Shown piece after piece: positions 47,341 through 58,542 of a stretch of DNA of 64,000 bases. Origin of the DNA: Pisolithus tinctorius (taxonomy: Eukaryota > Basidiomycota > Agaricomycetes > Boletales > Pisolithaceae); the NCBI GenBank assembly GCA_024663395.1, contig JANFAH010000086.1, positions 1-64,000 of the forward strand. The letters are read 5' to 3'. Each line of letters begins with the position of its first letter. The first letter of the stretch is position 1. The notes under the pieces were generated by a model that worked only from the letters and a program-made list of their open reading frames with translations, was not told the DNA's origin and made no database searches. The translations under genes and the position numbers were made by a program.

Positions 47341-47755
47341 GTTATCGCCGTCTGCGTGGCATTAATCTTGTACAACAACCCTTCAAGATCGAAAAGATGT
47401 TCTACATAAATCAGGCCCTTGGCCTCATGCAAAAAGCACACTAGTACTGTGGAATGTTCACGGATGAATCCACTGGATCATCGACCATGATGGCATTTGC
47501 GTAGATTTGCGTCCTGAAGTACTGTAACAGTCCAATGTATTTGCGTGCTATGATGATGGGAGGTCATTGGTGCACCTGGCTCTCTAGAGTAAAGTAGATA
47601 GACTCGAACTCCAAATCATCGGTGCTTGTGCACAATATACTAATCTATGCCCGCAGACAATGTGACTAGTCCATATCAACTTCGAACAACTGCCGATGGT
47701 ATGGATTGGCGATTGCTGTGGCCTTGAGTTCATTGTACTGGTGGACCGTCCGTAC

Positions 47756-49523
47756 CTAGTCGACGGCGTCGTAGAGGAAACTGTCAGGGAATACCATCTT
47801 CATCTGCTTCTCAATCCACCAGTAGGGAGTGAGGTATGTGACGTCGATCTCTTCGAGCTTGCCGGCACCAGCGACGATCAGCCCAACAAGCCGGCCCTTC
47901 GAGTCGACCACCGCAGCACCAGAGTCGCCGGGAGCAGAAAATGCACCGTCCTTCCTGCTGTAAGGGTACACGGCGATCTCGATCGACGTCTTCTTGATGT
48001 CGTACTTGGGGTACGTGCGAACGAACGACTTCATGCCACTAAGGCGACCGAAAGTGGTGCCTGTGGTCTTTCCGTTCTTGACAACAATCAGACACTTCTC
48101 GCCGTTGGCATCGAGCTGCTGCGGTTTGTGGATCTCGTCGTCCCCTACGACCCCTCTGACCTCGAGGAGCTGTTCGAAGGGATACTTGCAGTTGGACCGG
48201 TCTTCAGGGCGAGGGTGCATCTTCATGATAAAGTCGACCATCGAAAAGTTGCCGCCTATATATATATATAAACACTAAAACTGGTGACAGTGTTGCCAAG
48301 ATAAGATGGAAACGTACCGACAAAAATCTTGTTGCCCTGGAAAGTGTCCCAGTTGATCTTGTCGCGGTAGAGATTGATTAGGGCCCAGTCCTGGGTGAAG
48401 TGCCTGGGACCATCGTCGACAGCAATGGGAGGGGCGTGGACGACGTCACCGATCACGCGCTGGCTCAGAGACGACCAGTGCTTGGTGACCTCGTCATGGA
48501 TCTTGTTTACCTCGTCGATCATACTCTGTGACTTCTCCGCCAAGTCCTGGCGTTCCTTGCGCGCGCGAGTCTTCCAGGGGGGCTCGCCCTCGACGACCGG
48601 ACCAAACTCCCCAATATGTTCGTTGGATGTCTTGATGGAGATAAGCCCGCGGCCGATAGTGCCCAGCATATGATCAATGGCATCGGTGTAGGCACTGTCA
48701 CCGAGGACGACAATCTTCTCACGAGCCCTGCTGCTGCGCTTGCGCGACAGTGGATGTTCACTGTGTATGGGAGGCAGACAAGCGACGTGGGCGACAGTGA
48801 GAAGGAAGACGCGGTCGCTCTCACGGCTTTCTCGGAGGTAGACGGCACCCGTACCCTCAAAGCAAGGTGTTTTGAGTGGAGCTATCGGGATGCCAAGCAT
48901 GGGAGTGAAGGGGCTACGAAGCTCGGGGACGGGATCGACACAGTAGGGGTCAAAGGAGAGAAGCTTTGGGCCAACAGACCGGGTGACAACAGACTCGCGG
49001 AATGCAACCTCGACATCGGGGAACCCCTCGCGAGCCAGAATATTCTTGCAGCCTTTGGCTGCCCTCTTGGCAGCCTCAAAGGCAAGAGTCCTAGGCATTA
49101 CCCCTATCCAGACATAGAGCCCACTGACGTCCTCTGTCTCCGCCTCAGCAAAACGGACGGGGTCAATCGACGTCCACTTGACGCCACAGGAGTCGAGGTG
49201 CTCATAGATGAACTGGCCAATCTCGAGCCAGCGGTCTTGCATTGGATGGTCGCAGATGGGGCGGGCCTCTCGCAGAATGCGCCACGCCTCGGGAGGCGCG
49301 CGCACAAACCAGGGAATGCCAGTTTTGATGATACTGCGAGGGTTGCTGGGCAGGCCGTAGAAGTCGGTGAAAGCCCCATGGTAGGGGTCGGAGAGAAGGG
49401 ACTGAGGGTAGGAAAGGACCTGGGCAGGAGTGGGAATATCGGGCGGTTCGCCGCACACTCTCAGAATATTGATAGCTTTACAAGAGGTGAAGAAGTCGTT
49501 GGGATCGGTGTTGGGCACTGCCA
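47756..49523 (-). CDS. Trypsin-fold (PA clan) serine protease, copy B
   Basis: Paralogue of 44170-45937 with the same layout: exon 49523-48318, a 62-bp intron, exon 48255-47756. The triad motifs are all present: LLTVAHV, QDWALINLY, SAPGDSGAAVVD. Differences from copy A are scattered, with local divergence near the N terminus (TPAQVLSYPQSLLSDPYHGA) and before the SPFTPMLGIPIAPLK segment. Start exon again not found, and GTG at 49524 is only the acceptor edge. The upstream frame is closed here, showing that the open extension in copy A is chance. Confidence 0.75.
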
Positions 49524-49775
49524 CTGGAAAGAGAGAGCAAAAAACGAAAGGTAAGTACGTGTACGAGGAGATAGGAGAATAGCAGGGGATGCACTTTTAA
49601 ACAGAAAAGGGTTTGGGGGCAGAGCAGAGTCGACTGAGAGAGGGGATAGCCATTGCACCTGCTAGCCCATGGCGGAAATACCTCCCCTTCATCCAACTTA
49701 ATCAACCACACCCCATTGCACAGCGGACACCGTTGTCTTCACGCATGCCCTGTCCGCGACGATGGGGACAGGTAC

Positions 49776-49900
49776 GCGCCAAGAAACCGACCTCGAAGGC
49801 CCATAATCCGAGAATGTTGTTGGACTTGAATGGCGGCGTAGGTGAGGTGCTTTCAGGGGTCTCGTTAGGTGCCTTCCTTCTGTTTCTTCTTGTCTCCCAA
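49776..49900 (-). repeat. Conserved block, copy 3
   Basis: See copy 1. On minus, after a possible intron, GMREDNGVRCAMGCG and a stop follow; copy 2 gives GVREDNGVCCAIACG. Ends where the nop53 fragment begins. Confidence 0.5.
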
Positions 49901-49912
49901 TGTCCACCTCCC

Positions 49913-50070
49913 CAGTCCGACAATCCCTCCCTAGTAGATATTCCAAATCTCAACTCACATCCACCAAGTAATATCTGCCCGCTCTGCCTTCTTAACCATT
50001 ACTTGTCGCACCTGAACAACAAAACCAAAACTCTACCCCTAGAAAAATCCCGTCGTCTCCGTCTCGCGCG
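49913..50070 (+). pseudogene. Fragment copy of nop53 (intron 2 and exon 3)
   Basis: Matches 54640-54797 over about 158 bp (CCAAATCTCAACTCACATCC, ATATCTGCCCGCTCTGC, CTCCGTCTCGCGC), including the intron end before the exon. Retention of intron sequence shows a DNA-level duplication, not a retrocopy. Reading frame broken. Confidence 0.7.
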
Positions 50071-50091
50071 ATCTTCAACTTACATGTCAGT

Positions 50092-50325
50092 TTATTGGCT
50101 AAGTATATAACAAACCGCGAATTTTAAACGGCTGTTCCGGTAAATGGGCATACCGGAGGCGTCCGTGGTTTCCATTCGCTGGCCATCAATCTGGGCGCAT
50201 ACAAACATATGCATACCCTCCCTGGCGGATAAACGAACCTCCAGGTGTACGAGCATATGTATAGCCAAAACTGGTTCTCCAATGATTCCTATGGGTTCCA
50301 AGTCAGCGTCTCGACCACGCTCCAT
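50092..50325 (-). other. Open frame with C2-like text, uncertain
   Basis: 77 codons on minus. HMFVCAQIDGQRMETTDASG and IYRNSRLKFAV loosely resemble the strand pattern of C2 domains (V-x-V-DGQ ... F-x-V). Too short for a full C2 domain, no introns that extend it are obvious. Possibly a fragment of a larger gene. Confidence 0.25.
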
Positions 50326-50340
50326 ACCGGCAGACGGATT

Positions 50341-50990
50341 CTAGTCGTCAGCTTTTCACCCCTTCCAACTTCGAAATGTTCTGGTGATCAAATGACCACC
50401 ATCCGATAAATACACACTATTCTTCGTGTTGATTCTGGGACAGATTCTTCGATAAAGTCCAGGGGGTCCTGTCGTCAGGTTCAGGGTATAAGTTAGGTTT
50501 CTCGCAGCTCATACATGCGGCCTTCTACCGTCCGCATGAGTCTTGTATCATTATATAATCAACCAGGAACAAAACACGGCGGCGACCCTTCCTTCACACA
50601 CAATGCAGCGTACAATGCCTATCGGCTCGGCTTGCAGCCAACCGGCAGATCTGTGATGCGCCCGCCCCACAAGCCATCCAGTCTTCTGTGCAGAAAGTAA
50701 GTATTTGAATTAGTCACTAAAAGTTGCGCAGAAGCAATGCGACACATCGCAAGACGAATGGTAATAATGACTCATGCACATGCACCATGCGGCGATCCGG
50801 TTGTGCTACGCCATGTTACGGTAGCGATCGCGGTATCCTAATGGAGTGGGCGACGAGCCATTGAATTCGGAATCTACCAAAGTGAGATGCATAGAACGGG
50901 GTATATAAGGTGATTCACCTTGAAGGCTGACCTGGATGAGGACCTAGGACGATATCTACTCCGAGTTACACTCCTCTGCGAGCTGCGTCT
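50341..50990. other. Intergenic region, promoter of the 819-aa gene
   Basis: No gene recognised. GGTATATAAGG (about 50899-50909) lies some 90 bp before the start codon and is a good TATA box. Confidence 0.5.
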
Positions 50991-50996
50991 CACACC

Positions 50997-53900
50997 ATGA
51001 GCACCGTCCCTTTCATCTCACAACTAAAGTCGCTGTGGCAAGCCGTCACTGGCGACACCGCAGGAGCAAAGAAAACACAGGAGCAATTCCTCGACGCGTG
51101 GACGCACCATCCTGGCCAACAGATCTCTGAGCTAGCCGATAACATCCCCATCGTAGGCCATGTGAAGGGTAGGCCATGGGTCGTTTCTACTCCAAGAACA
51201 CTCTCTGAAAATATGTGATTAGGTCTTGTCCATCTCGCTTTGGGCGACACAGAGGCGTTTGTTCACTCTGAGGAGGCGGCGACCCGTACCCTAGCTGTCA
51301 TCGGTGCGGGCGCGCTCACTGTCGGCACAGGAGGTGCAGCAGCGCCAATCCTTGCTGGTGTTGCTGCTGGTATCGCGGCAGACGCTGCGATCACTGGTAT
51401 AAGCGTCTCACATCTCCAGGACGCCAGAATGCTTGTTTACATCCCATTAGGAATCGAGTCGGCACGGCACCAGAGGTATGATCCTCAGGGTTACCTCGGC
51501 GCAGTCTCTGAGTTCAATTCCGACTGGCGCGGAGGGGTCTTTGACGTCGCCGCACTTGCCGTGGGTGATGCAGTCCTAGGCTCTGAAGGATCTATCACGA
51601 AGGCTAATTACAAGACGACCACTGTACGCTTCCTTAATCGAAGCTTCCCCTTACAGTTATCAATGATGTCTACAGGTATTCCGCGTCGAGGGCGAAGGCA
51701 TCTTCCTCACCAAGCGGGGAATGGTCCAACATGGCGCCAACAGCCGTATCTTCTCCGGCCCTGGAGGTCGTGTCATCGAATCTCCGAATATCCTTAAGCT
51801 GATCGTTCCTCCTGATGAGGAAGAGAAGGTCACGTTCAAGCGTCCTGCAGTACTCTGTCTAAATGTTGGCGACGCCTCACGTGCGGAGACGTACTATGCA
51901 CAGAAGCTCCTGCAGTACCGTGAAGCCGCAGAGAAATTGAAGAATAACGCGAATGCTACTACCAGTGAGTGCGACCCTTGTTCTCCTGCGTTTCACTGCT
52001 CGAACCACCCCGTCTCTTAATAGCCTCTCTCCCTCATGCTACTGAATTCCAATTCAAGATCAAGTCGTTCCGTATTCTCAGCAGCGACGCGGAAAGGATG
52101 CTCCGCGACGTTCCCAAAGACGGCGAACCCAGTCCTGCTGGCGTGCGCCGTGTCGACATTACCAAGACGTCAAAGTCATTTGAGTGTCCTCAGCCAGTTT
52201 ACTCGCCTTTAATCGAAATGGCGATCCCGGGCACATTCGAAGAAGCACAGCCAGCCTGGTTACTGCATCTTCCAACGCGCTTGCTAGAGGCCATGAGAGA
52301 CCACCAGGTCAGCTAATTGCTCCACAACACCCCCATCACGTCAACGTTTACTCAGACGGTTGTCGTTTAGGTCGCATACGGTCGCGTCAGAACTGTTGTT
52401 ATTGTGGCGTCCAAGTTCACGAAATTGTCCCTGGCCTTAGAGAATAAGATCACTGACCAAGAGTTTAATCGGCTTCAACATGGCCCAGTCTCGCTGTCCG
52501 CTCTCAGCCAACAGGGAGTTAATAGTACTGAGGTCAGAATGGAGCCTGTCCGCCGTCTCCGCCAGTCTCGCGAGGTCAAGTGTGGTCGCAAGGTTGTCGG
52601 TGACATCGATCACGGCCGGCACATGGAGTACCTCGCCGAGTTCAGTGATGGATCTACCTCGTGGATTCCTTCGTACAATGTTGCGTTGGACCTGAAACAA
52701 GAGTACTGGAAAGTAATGACGTCTGGAGCGAAGGAGATCGCAGAGATCATCAGCTCTGACTCTTCGACTGGCAAGGTGACCGTCAAGCGACCTGACGGCA
52801 CTACCGAGGTGATTGATCAGACCAAGATCTTCTGGCACGAAGAGAAGACACCAACTATACTGACCGATGCGGAACTTGATGCGCTTTTGCACCACGGACA
52901 CTTCGGCATTGACGTCCCTGACTTCATGCCGTGCAATGTTACTATCACTACAGATTGGGCGAAGGTGGAGATTTTAAGTACCGGTGCTGCTTTTATGAAG
53001 GATCCCGCTGCAGAAAAAGCTGGTGAATACGCAGGCGTCGAGTTCGATGGGCGGTCGATAGGACTTGGTAAAGCAGACTCTTACGACTTCGTTTCCCGCG
53101 ATATTCCGTGCGTGCTTGGTCCTTTAGTGACTGTCCCGGTATGATTGCTCACGAAGTTGATTGCATAGACTGTTCATTGTCGGAAATGGTGCCCTCTTGG
53201 ACATCAAGGTCACACACGGAGCTGATGCCACTCGGGCGGGCGATCGCCTGGGAAAAGTGGTCCTCAGCCTCCCAGATGTAAGTCTTCATTTCGTCGCAGC
53301 ATTCAGCTTAGTTATCTGCGTCTCTAGGAACGTCTTGAGAGTCGTGTCAATCAAAGCGACATTAGGTTCAATCCTAGTACTTTCCACATCCGTGTGTTAC
53401 TCCTTCGATTGTGTGTTGTCATTTCCACGCTGAACCACGCACAGGCCCTGTCATCGTCACAGCTGGTCTACTTAGTGTCGAGACCGACTGGGGTGCTATT
53501 GAGATCAATAGCAAGGATGCCACGATTGATCCTGACCCAACCGTCGACCAGAGCATCTACAAGAATGTCACATTCACACCTACCTCGATGAAACTTAACA
53601 CAGGCGTCTTCGACAAGAAATTTGTCATCCCGTGAGCTGTCTGCCTAGATCATTGTAGCATTGGGTTTAAAGTGAATGCACAGCTTCCTCTTCTTGACTC
53701 GGGACGAGAAAATTGACATCACCATCACGCATGGTCGTGACAAGAGCCGCTACGAAGACAAACTCGGACAGGCCAAGGCCTTGTTCGGACAGGTACATTC
53801 TATGCCGTTAAGCCAAATAATATACTCATTCCCACTGGCGACAAATAGAACACCTATTCTAGCTCATACAACCCCAGAAATATCAGGGACAATCCAACGT

Positions 53901-54004
53901 CGTTCACGAACTGTAAGGTCAACGGTGAGACATTCGCACTTCATACATGTCGAATGCGTGGCACTTACACCTATGCAGCGCGGCCGCCTCCTGTTCCATT
54001 GTAA
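50997..54004 (+). CDS. Glycine-zipper protein with duplicated C-terminal domain, unrecognised
   Basis: Ten exons: 50997-51168, 51223-51623, 51677-51964, 52024-52307, 52371-53107, 53169-53277, 53328-53343, 53445-53631, 53684-53793, 53849-54004. All introns GT-AG and the sum is exactly 820 codons. The 16-bp exon 7 is the weakest join. N terminus: PIVGHVKGLVHLALGDTEAF then TRTLAVIGAGALTVGTGG and AAPILAGVAAGIAADAA, a glycine-zipper segment of a kind that can insert in membranes. Middle: a chromo/SH3-like strand set (MEYLAEFSDGSTSWIPSYNV). C terminus: two copies of a domain of about 100 residues, each with TDWAxVEI/TDWGAIEI, an IPLF/IPFLF strand, and DIKVTHGADATRAGDRLG or DITITHGRDKSRYEDKLG. No signal peptide. 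Function unknown. Confidence 0.75.
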
Positions 54005-54305
54005 CACGTTAACCAGCAAGTTGCTGATTGTAGTCCAGAAGAATGGGAGTCATATTGCCCAGCAGGTGCTTTAAAAAGCTTGTTTAGTATGCATGTACTT
54101 GTATTATGGCAGGCAATTGTTTTGTATAGTGAATAACCTGTAAAATAGAATGGTCGGGGTATTCTCAGACGGCAGAGTTTGGGCATTATCTATGGCCATA
54201 CGTGTGGTGTCTCCATCACGTGACAAATATCCAAATTAGGTATGATTGTGACATACTACCAGCGTGACAGAAACACAGAAATATTATCGACAGCACTTAC
54301 TTGCG

Positions 54306-55976
54306 ATGATGGCAGGTAAAGCACAAAAACCAAAGCCCACGCAGTCTGCGCTCGGTGCACCCTCACAACTGGCACAGGCAAGTAGAAAGGGGAAACGAGC
54401 ATGGCGGAAAAATATCGACATGCAGGGTGTTGAGGACACCATGGAAAGTTTGCGGGCAGAGGAACGCGTGATCGGGTGCGTATTCTTCGTGGGGGGTCTT
54501 GTATGTGTGTAGACGATGCACCCTGTGCAGGTCGACGCTACAGAAGCAACCCGATGATCAGCTTTTTGTGGTCGATACTCGCGGGGACGAACAACGTACG
54601 TCTCCGCAGATCTGCGGGTGTATTTTCGCTCATTTCTGCAGTCCGAAAATCCTTACCTAGATACTCCAAATCTCAACTCACATCCACCAAAATAATATCT
54701 GCCCGCTCTGCTGTCTCAGCCATCACTTCCCGCACCCGCACAACATCAAAGCCAAAACTCACCCCCGCTGAAAAATCTCGTCTTCTCCGTCTCGCGCATC
54801 GACCTCGCAAGGGGCCTTTCAACGCTGTAATGGACCCAACCGAACTCGGTGCGGGAAGTGCACCCATCGATGTAAGTCACGCCGTTCGAGAGAGCGGTAC
54901 ACGAGACTTGTGGGCGCCTACGGTGGAAGAAAGCGTTCCCGATGGATTGGAGAGTGTAAAACCGGTCGCGGTCAAGGTTCGTTCTCCTTTCTTGTTTCAT
55001 CCGAGTGCACGGATGAAATAAGTATGCATATACCATATAGAAACCAGATACTGATCACCTCCGCAACATCATCGACGCTCCAGCTGTATCCCTCCCTCCC
55101 GAAGGCGCATCCTACAACCCGCCCGTGAAAGCGCACCACGACCTCGTTCTAGATGCATACGCCGTCGAGAAACGTAAACAAGACAAATTAGATAATTTAG
55201 CGAGCTACCGCGAAAAAATCGAGCAGGCGAAGGAAAATGCAGGCGACGTGGAGGGTGTCCCAATCGGTATGATCCTCGATGAGGGGCGTGCAGATAGCGA
55301 AGACGGCGATGAAGGAGAGGAAAAGGGTGATGCAGTCGCTCAGAGACGGAAGACGGCGAAGAAGACAAAACAGCAGCGTGCAAGGATGATGAAACTGAAA
55401 GCCGAGGTAAGCATGCCGTCGACATAGTCGTGACCCATTTCCGCTCACACAGCCTTGCATGAAAACAGAAACAAGCTCTCGCCGAAAAAGCCCTTCGCAA
55501 ACGTCTCCTACACGGCATTAACTCTGTCAAATCTCTCCGATCCCAAATTGGCAAAACTGCCAAAGCGCAGAACGAAGCTCGACTCGCACGCCAACTTGCC
55601 GCGCGTCTTCGACTGCGCAAAGGGTTAGCAGGGCGTAAGTTGGGCAAACATGTCGTCCCTGAGAGTCGAGTCGACGTGCAGACCGGAGAAGAATTGAGTG
55701 AGAACCTGAGGTCACTCAAGGTGCGTGTTGTTGGGCTACCCTGGCATAATGATGCGGGGTTTTCTGATGGACGAGTAATGTGATAGCCCGATGGAAATCT
55801 GTTCCGTGATCGATTCGTGAGCCTTCAACAGCGAGCGTTGGTCGAGCCCCGCGTTCCCGTGTTGTACGTCTCTCCATCGTCCATTGTCGAGTTACTTATT
55901 TATTTTCTGCAGCCCTTCGAAACGAAGAGCAAAGCCGATTCTGTACGAGAAGCATGCTTACAAGCGGTTCCAGTAG
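54306..55976 (+). CDS. nop53: Ribosome biogenesis protein Nop53
   Basis: Nucleolar protein for late 60S maturation. In yeast it recruits the exosome cofactor Mtr4 to trim the 7S pre-rRNA. Seven exons: 54306-54475, 54531-54595, 54642-54976, 55041-55406, 55469-55720, 55787-55863, 55913-55976, all GT-AG, total 442 aa (yeast Nop53 is of similar length). Family marks: SRKGKRAWRKNIDMQGVE near the start, DQLFVVDTRGDE, RSAV, KAHHDLVLDAYAVEKRK, a lysine-rich coiled coil, HVVPESRVDVQTGEELSENL-RSLKPDGNLFRDRF and the terminal YEKHAYKRFQ. The ATG at 54306 is followed by another at 54309. Head to tail with csn1, with a tRNA between. Confidence 0.92.
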
Positions 55977-56072
55977 TCCTTTGTTCGTTTACTTGTACAA
56001 CGTTGGGTATTACTTTGTGTGCAATATATATAAAAAGGAAAAGACCTGGGATGTACTGGATAAAAAAGGCCG

Positions 56073-56155
56073 TGGACACTGTGGGAATTGAACCCACGAC
56101 CTCACGCAGTCGAGGTGATGCGAAGCGTGCGCGCTACCAACTGTGCCAAGTGCCC
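56073..56155 (-). tRNA. tRNA-Ala (anticodon CGC), with 10-nt intron
   Basis: On minus: acceptor GGGCACT pairs with AGTGTCC plus discriminator A, including a G3-U70 pair, the alanine identity mark. D arm GCAC...GCGC, anticodon stem CACGC/GCGTG, T arm GTGGG-TTCAATT-CCCAC. The anticodon loop is TTCGCA...T with TCACCTCGAC inserted after position 37, the standard intron site. Total 83 nt, 73 after splicing. CCA is not encoded. Confidence 0.9.
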
Positions 56156-56247
56156 GTTAGGGCGATGGAACTTAAGCAAGAGTTAGAAAGGGGTAAGTAA
56201 TCCAAGTGATAGCTGTCATTGCATCATCGACGACGAGTGCGACGGCG

Positions 56248-58236
56248 ATGGCCACGATGGAAGTCGACGAACAGCAGCCATCCAGACGACGACCCGTGTT
56301 TACGATCGACGACGATCACCCCTTCGACCTCGACGCCTACATTGCACCCTACACCGGCCGCACCGTCATCGACAGACTCATCGCCATCATCGTCCATTGT
56401 CCATCCATCGCACCGCACGCGCTCACGCTCGCATTTCAACATCTGCATCGCCTTCGCGATCCGTCGCTCGTCAACACAGTCATCGGCGCATATGAGAACG
56501 TACTCGGCACTCAGGAGGGTAAGGGATTACCGCCAGTGGCGGACGTGGTCAGCGTAGATGTGGAGTGGGTAGAAGAGGTCACGAAGCGGAATGTGGCGGA
56601 GAGAACGAAGCTCGAGGTCGAGCTCAAGACGTACACGAATAATATGATCAAGGAGAGCATTCGCGTGAGTGCCTCCTGGCTTTGCGCCCCTGCGCTGACG
56701 CAGATTCACTGGGGATGTTATAGATGGCCCACAGAGATCTCGGAGACTTCTTTCGATCGACGGGCGAATTTGGGCTTGCATTAAAGCACTACACGAAGTC
56801 TCGCGAATTCTGTTCGACGAGCCAACACATCCTCGATATGTGCATGTCCGTACTTGAGGTAATGTCCCATTCACCCCTTACCCCAGCTATCTTTATACAT
56901 ATGCACACCCTGTCCGTCGCACAGCTCGCCATCGAACAGCGTAACTACACACACATCCCCTCATACGTTTACAAGGCCGAAGGTGCCCTCGAGTCTCTCA
57001 CAATAGGCAGCGCAGTCGCCAGTGCAGTAGCCCCTTCTTCCGCTAGCACGTCTCAAGTACCCCAGGGATTCACGGCGGCTGGAGCCAGCACGACCAGCGG
57101 AGGAGGCATCGGTGCATCGACAATGGCAGGATCGGCAGGCGGATTGAGTCAATCTTCCCAAAGTAGAAAATCCACCGATCGAGATCATATACAGACCAAA
57201 CTTGAGTTTGTATTAGCACTATCCCATCTCGGGACGGGTGCGTATGATAAAGCTGCGACTGCCTTCCTTAAACTCGGCCCTCCAGAACAATTGGGAGATT
57301 GGATTGGAAAGGTGCGTCCCTTTGGTTTCCCCCGTGAAGATTAACCGACACATAACCGCGACACCCACGACCTCACCGGTGACAATAGCTTGTTGCACCT
57401 AGCGACATCGCAATCTACGGCACTCTTTGCGCACTCGCCTCTCTCCCTCGGTCGTCCGTCAAAGCCCAACTCGTTGACAACCCTATATTTGCAACGTACA
57501 TCGAACAGGAGCCGTACGTAAGAGAGTTGGTTCAGGCATACATGGCAAGCGATTTCAAGACGGTGTTGGATATCCTCTCACGGAATTCGGTATGCCCATT
57601 TCCTCTCATCCTCCCTGATCACCTCTTAGCACTATAACGCATACTACGGTGGCTGACCTACTCTCCCACACCCAATCAGATCCGACACAACACCGACATC
57701 CACCTCTCCCTACACACCCCCGAACTCACCAAGCTCATCCGGCACGTATCGCTCGTGCTCTATTTTATGCCATTCGAGACGGTCAGACTCGAGAGGATGG
57801 CAGAGGCCCTGGGATGGAGTGTTGAGGAAGTTGAGAGAGAGGTTGTTGGGTTAATTCAGGGCGGAAGAATCATTGGAAGGGTGGACAGCCGGGGAAAGGT
57901 ATGTACCGCGACTGTGGTGACCGTCCTGTTAGTGGTTGAAGAGAGCCGTCGCCGTGTACACACAGGTCCTTGTCGCCAAGAAAACGGATCATAGAGCGGA
58001 GTTGTTTGCCCGCGCAATGAAGATGGCTTCGGAGATGGAGAAAACGAATAGGAAACTGTTGCTTAGAATGCGGCTGTACGTCTTTTTTTTGTTATTGTCG
58101 CTTTCCTTTCCTCTGAACGGGCTTTCTAATCGACGATAACAGACAACAAGCCGACCTCGTGGTCAAAGATCCGAAGACGACACGGAGGGAACATGATCGA
58201 GGGCTTGAGATTGCGTTAGGGGATAGCACGGTGTGA
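56248..58236 (+). CDS. csn1: COP9 signalosome subunit 1
   Basis: Subunit of the complex that removes Nedd8 from cullin-RING ubiquitin ligases. In fungi it controls development and light response. Seven exons: 56248-56664, 56724-56858, 56925-57311, 57389-57589, 57680-57898, 57966-58075, 58143-58236, all GT-AG, 520 aa. An RPN7 TPR-like region (MAHRDLGDFFRSTGEFGLAL, FCSTSQHILDMC) is followed by a Gly/Ser/Thr-rich insert (near residues 220-260), then the PCI domain (LSLHTPELTKLIRHVSLV, LYFMPFETVRLERMAEALG, GLIQGGRIIGRVDSRGK) and a C-terminal helix (TRREHDRGLEIALG). Length fits CSN1. The first Met at 56248 is followed by another at 56257. Confidence 0.92.
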
Positions 58237-58542
58237 GGATCGACGTGGTAGCACAATGTGCCGACGAGCGAGTCGGCGTGAAACTAGCATTCACTTCGAA
58301 ATGATTGCGTATATGGGGACGGTCTCAGCGAATTGCATATGCACACACGCCGCCCGTACTTACCCATACCTGCACCGTTCTCTGGCGCTGTGGAACGCTC
58401 GGCATTACAGTATAGCACAAGCAAATAGATGACCAGTGGTGTGTACGTACAGGAATCAAAACCCGTTCCACAACAATCTACGAGCATCTGTTTATGAGCG
58501 CTGGTAAGTATAATGTTACATTGAGAGCAGATCTGCAACTAG
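58237..58542. other. Short convergent intergenic region
   Basis: Between the csn1 stop and the end of the HET-GTPase gene. No feature recognised. Confidence 0.5.

Noticed and set aside
55817..56200. 127-codon frame reading from nop53 through the tRNA
   Set aside because: It reads through a nop53 intron and across the antisense of the tRNA. The spliced nop53 ends properly at YEKHAYKRFQ.
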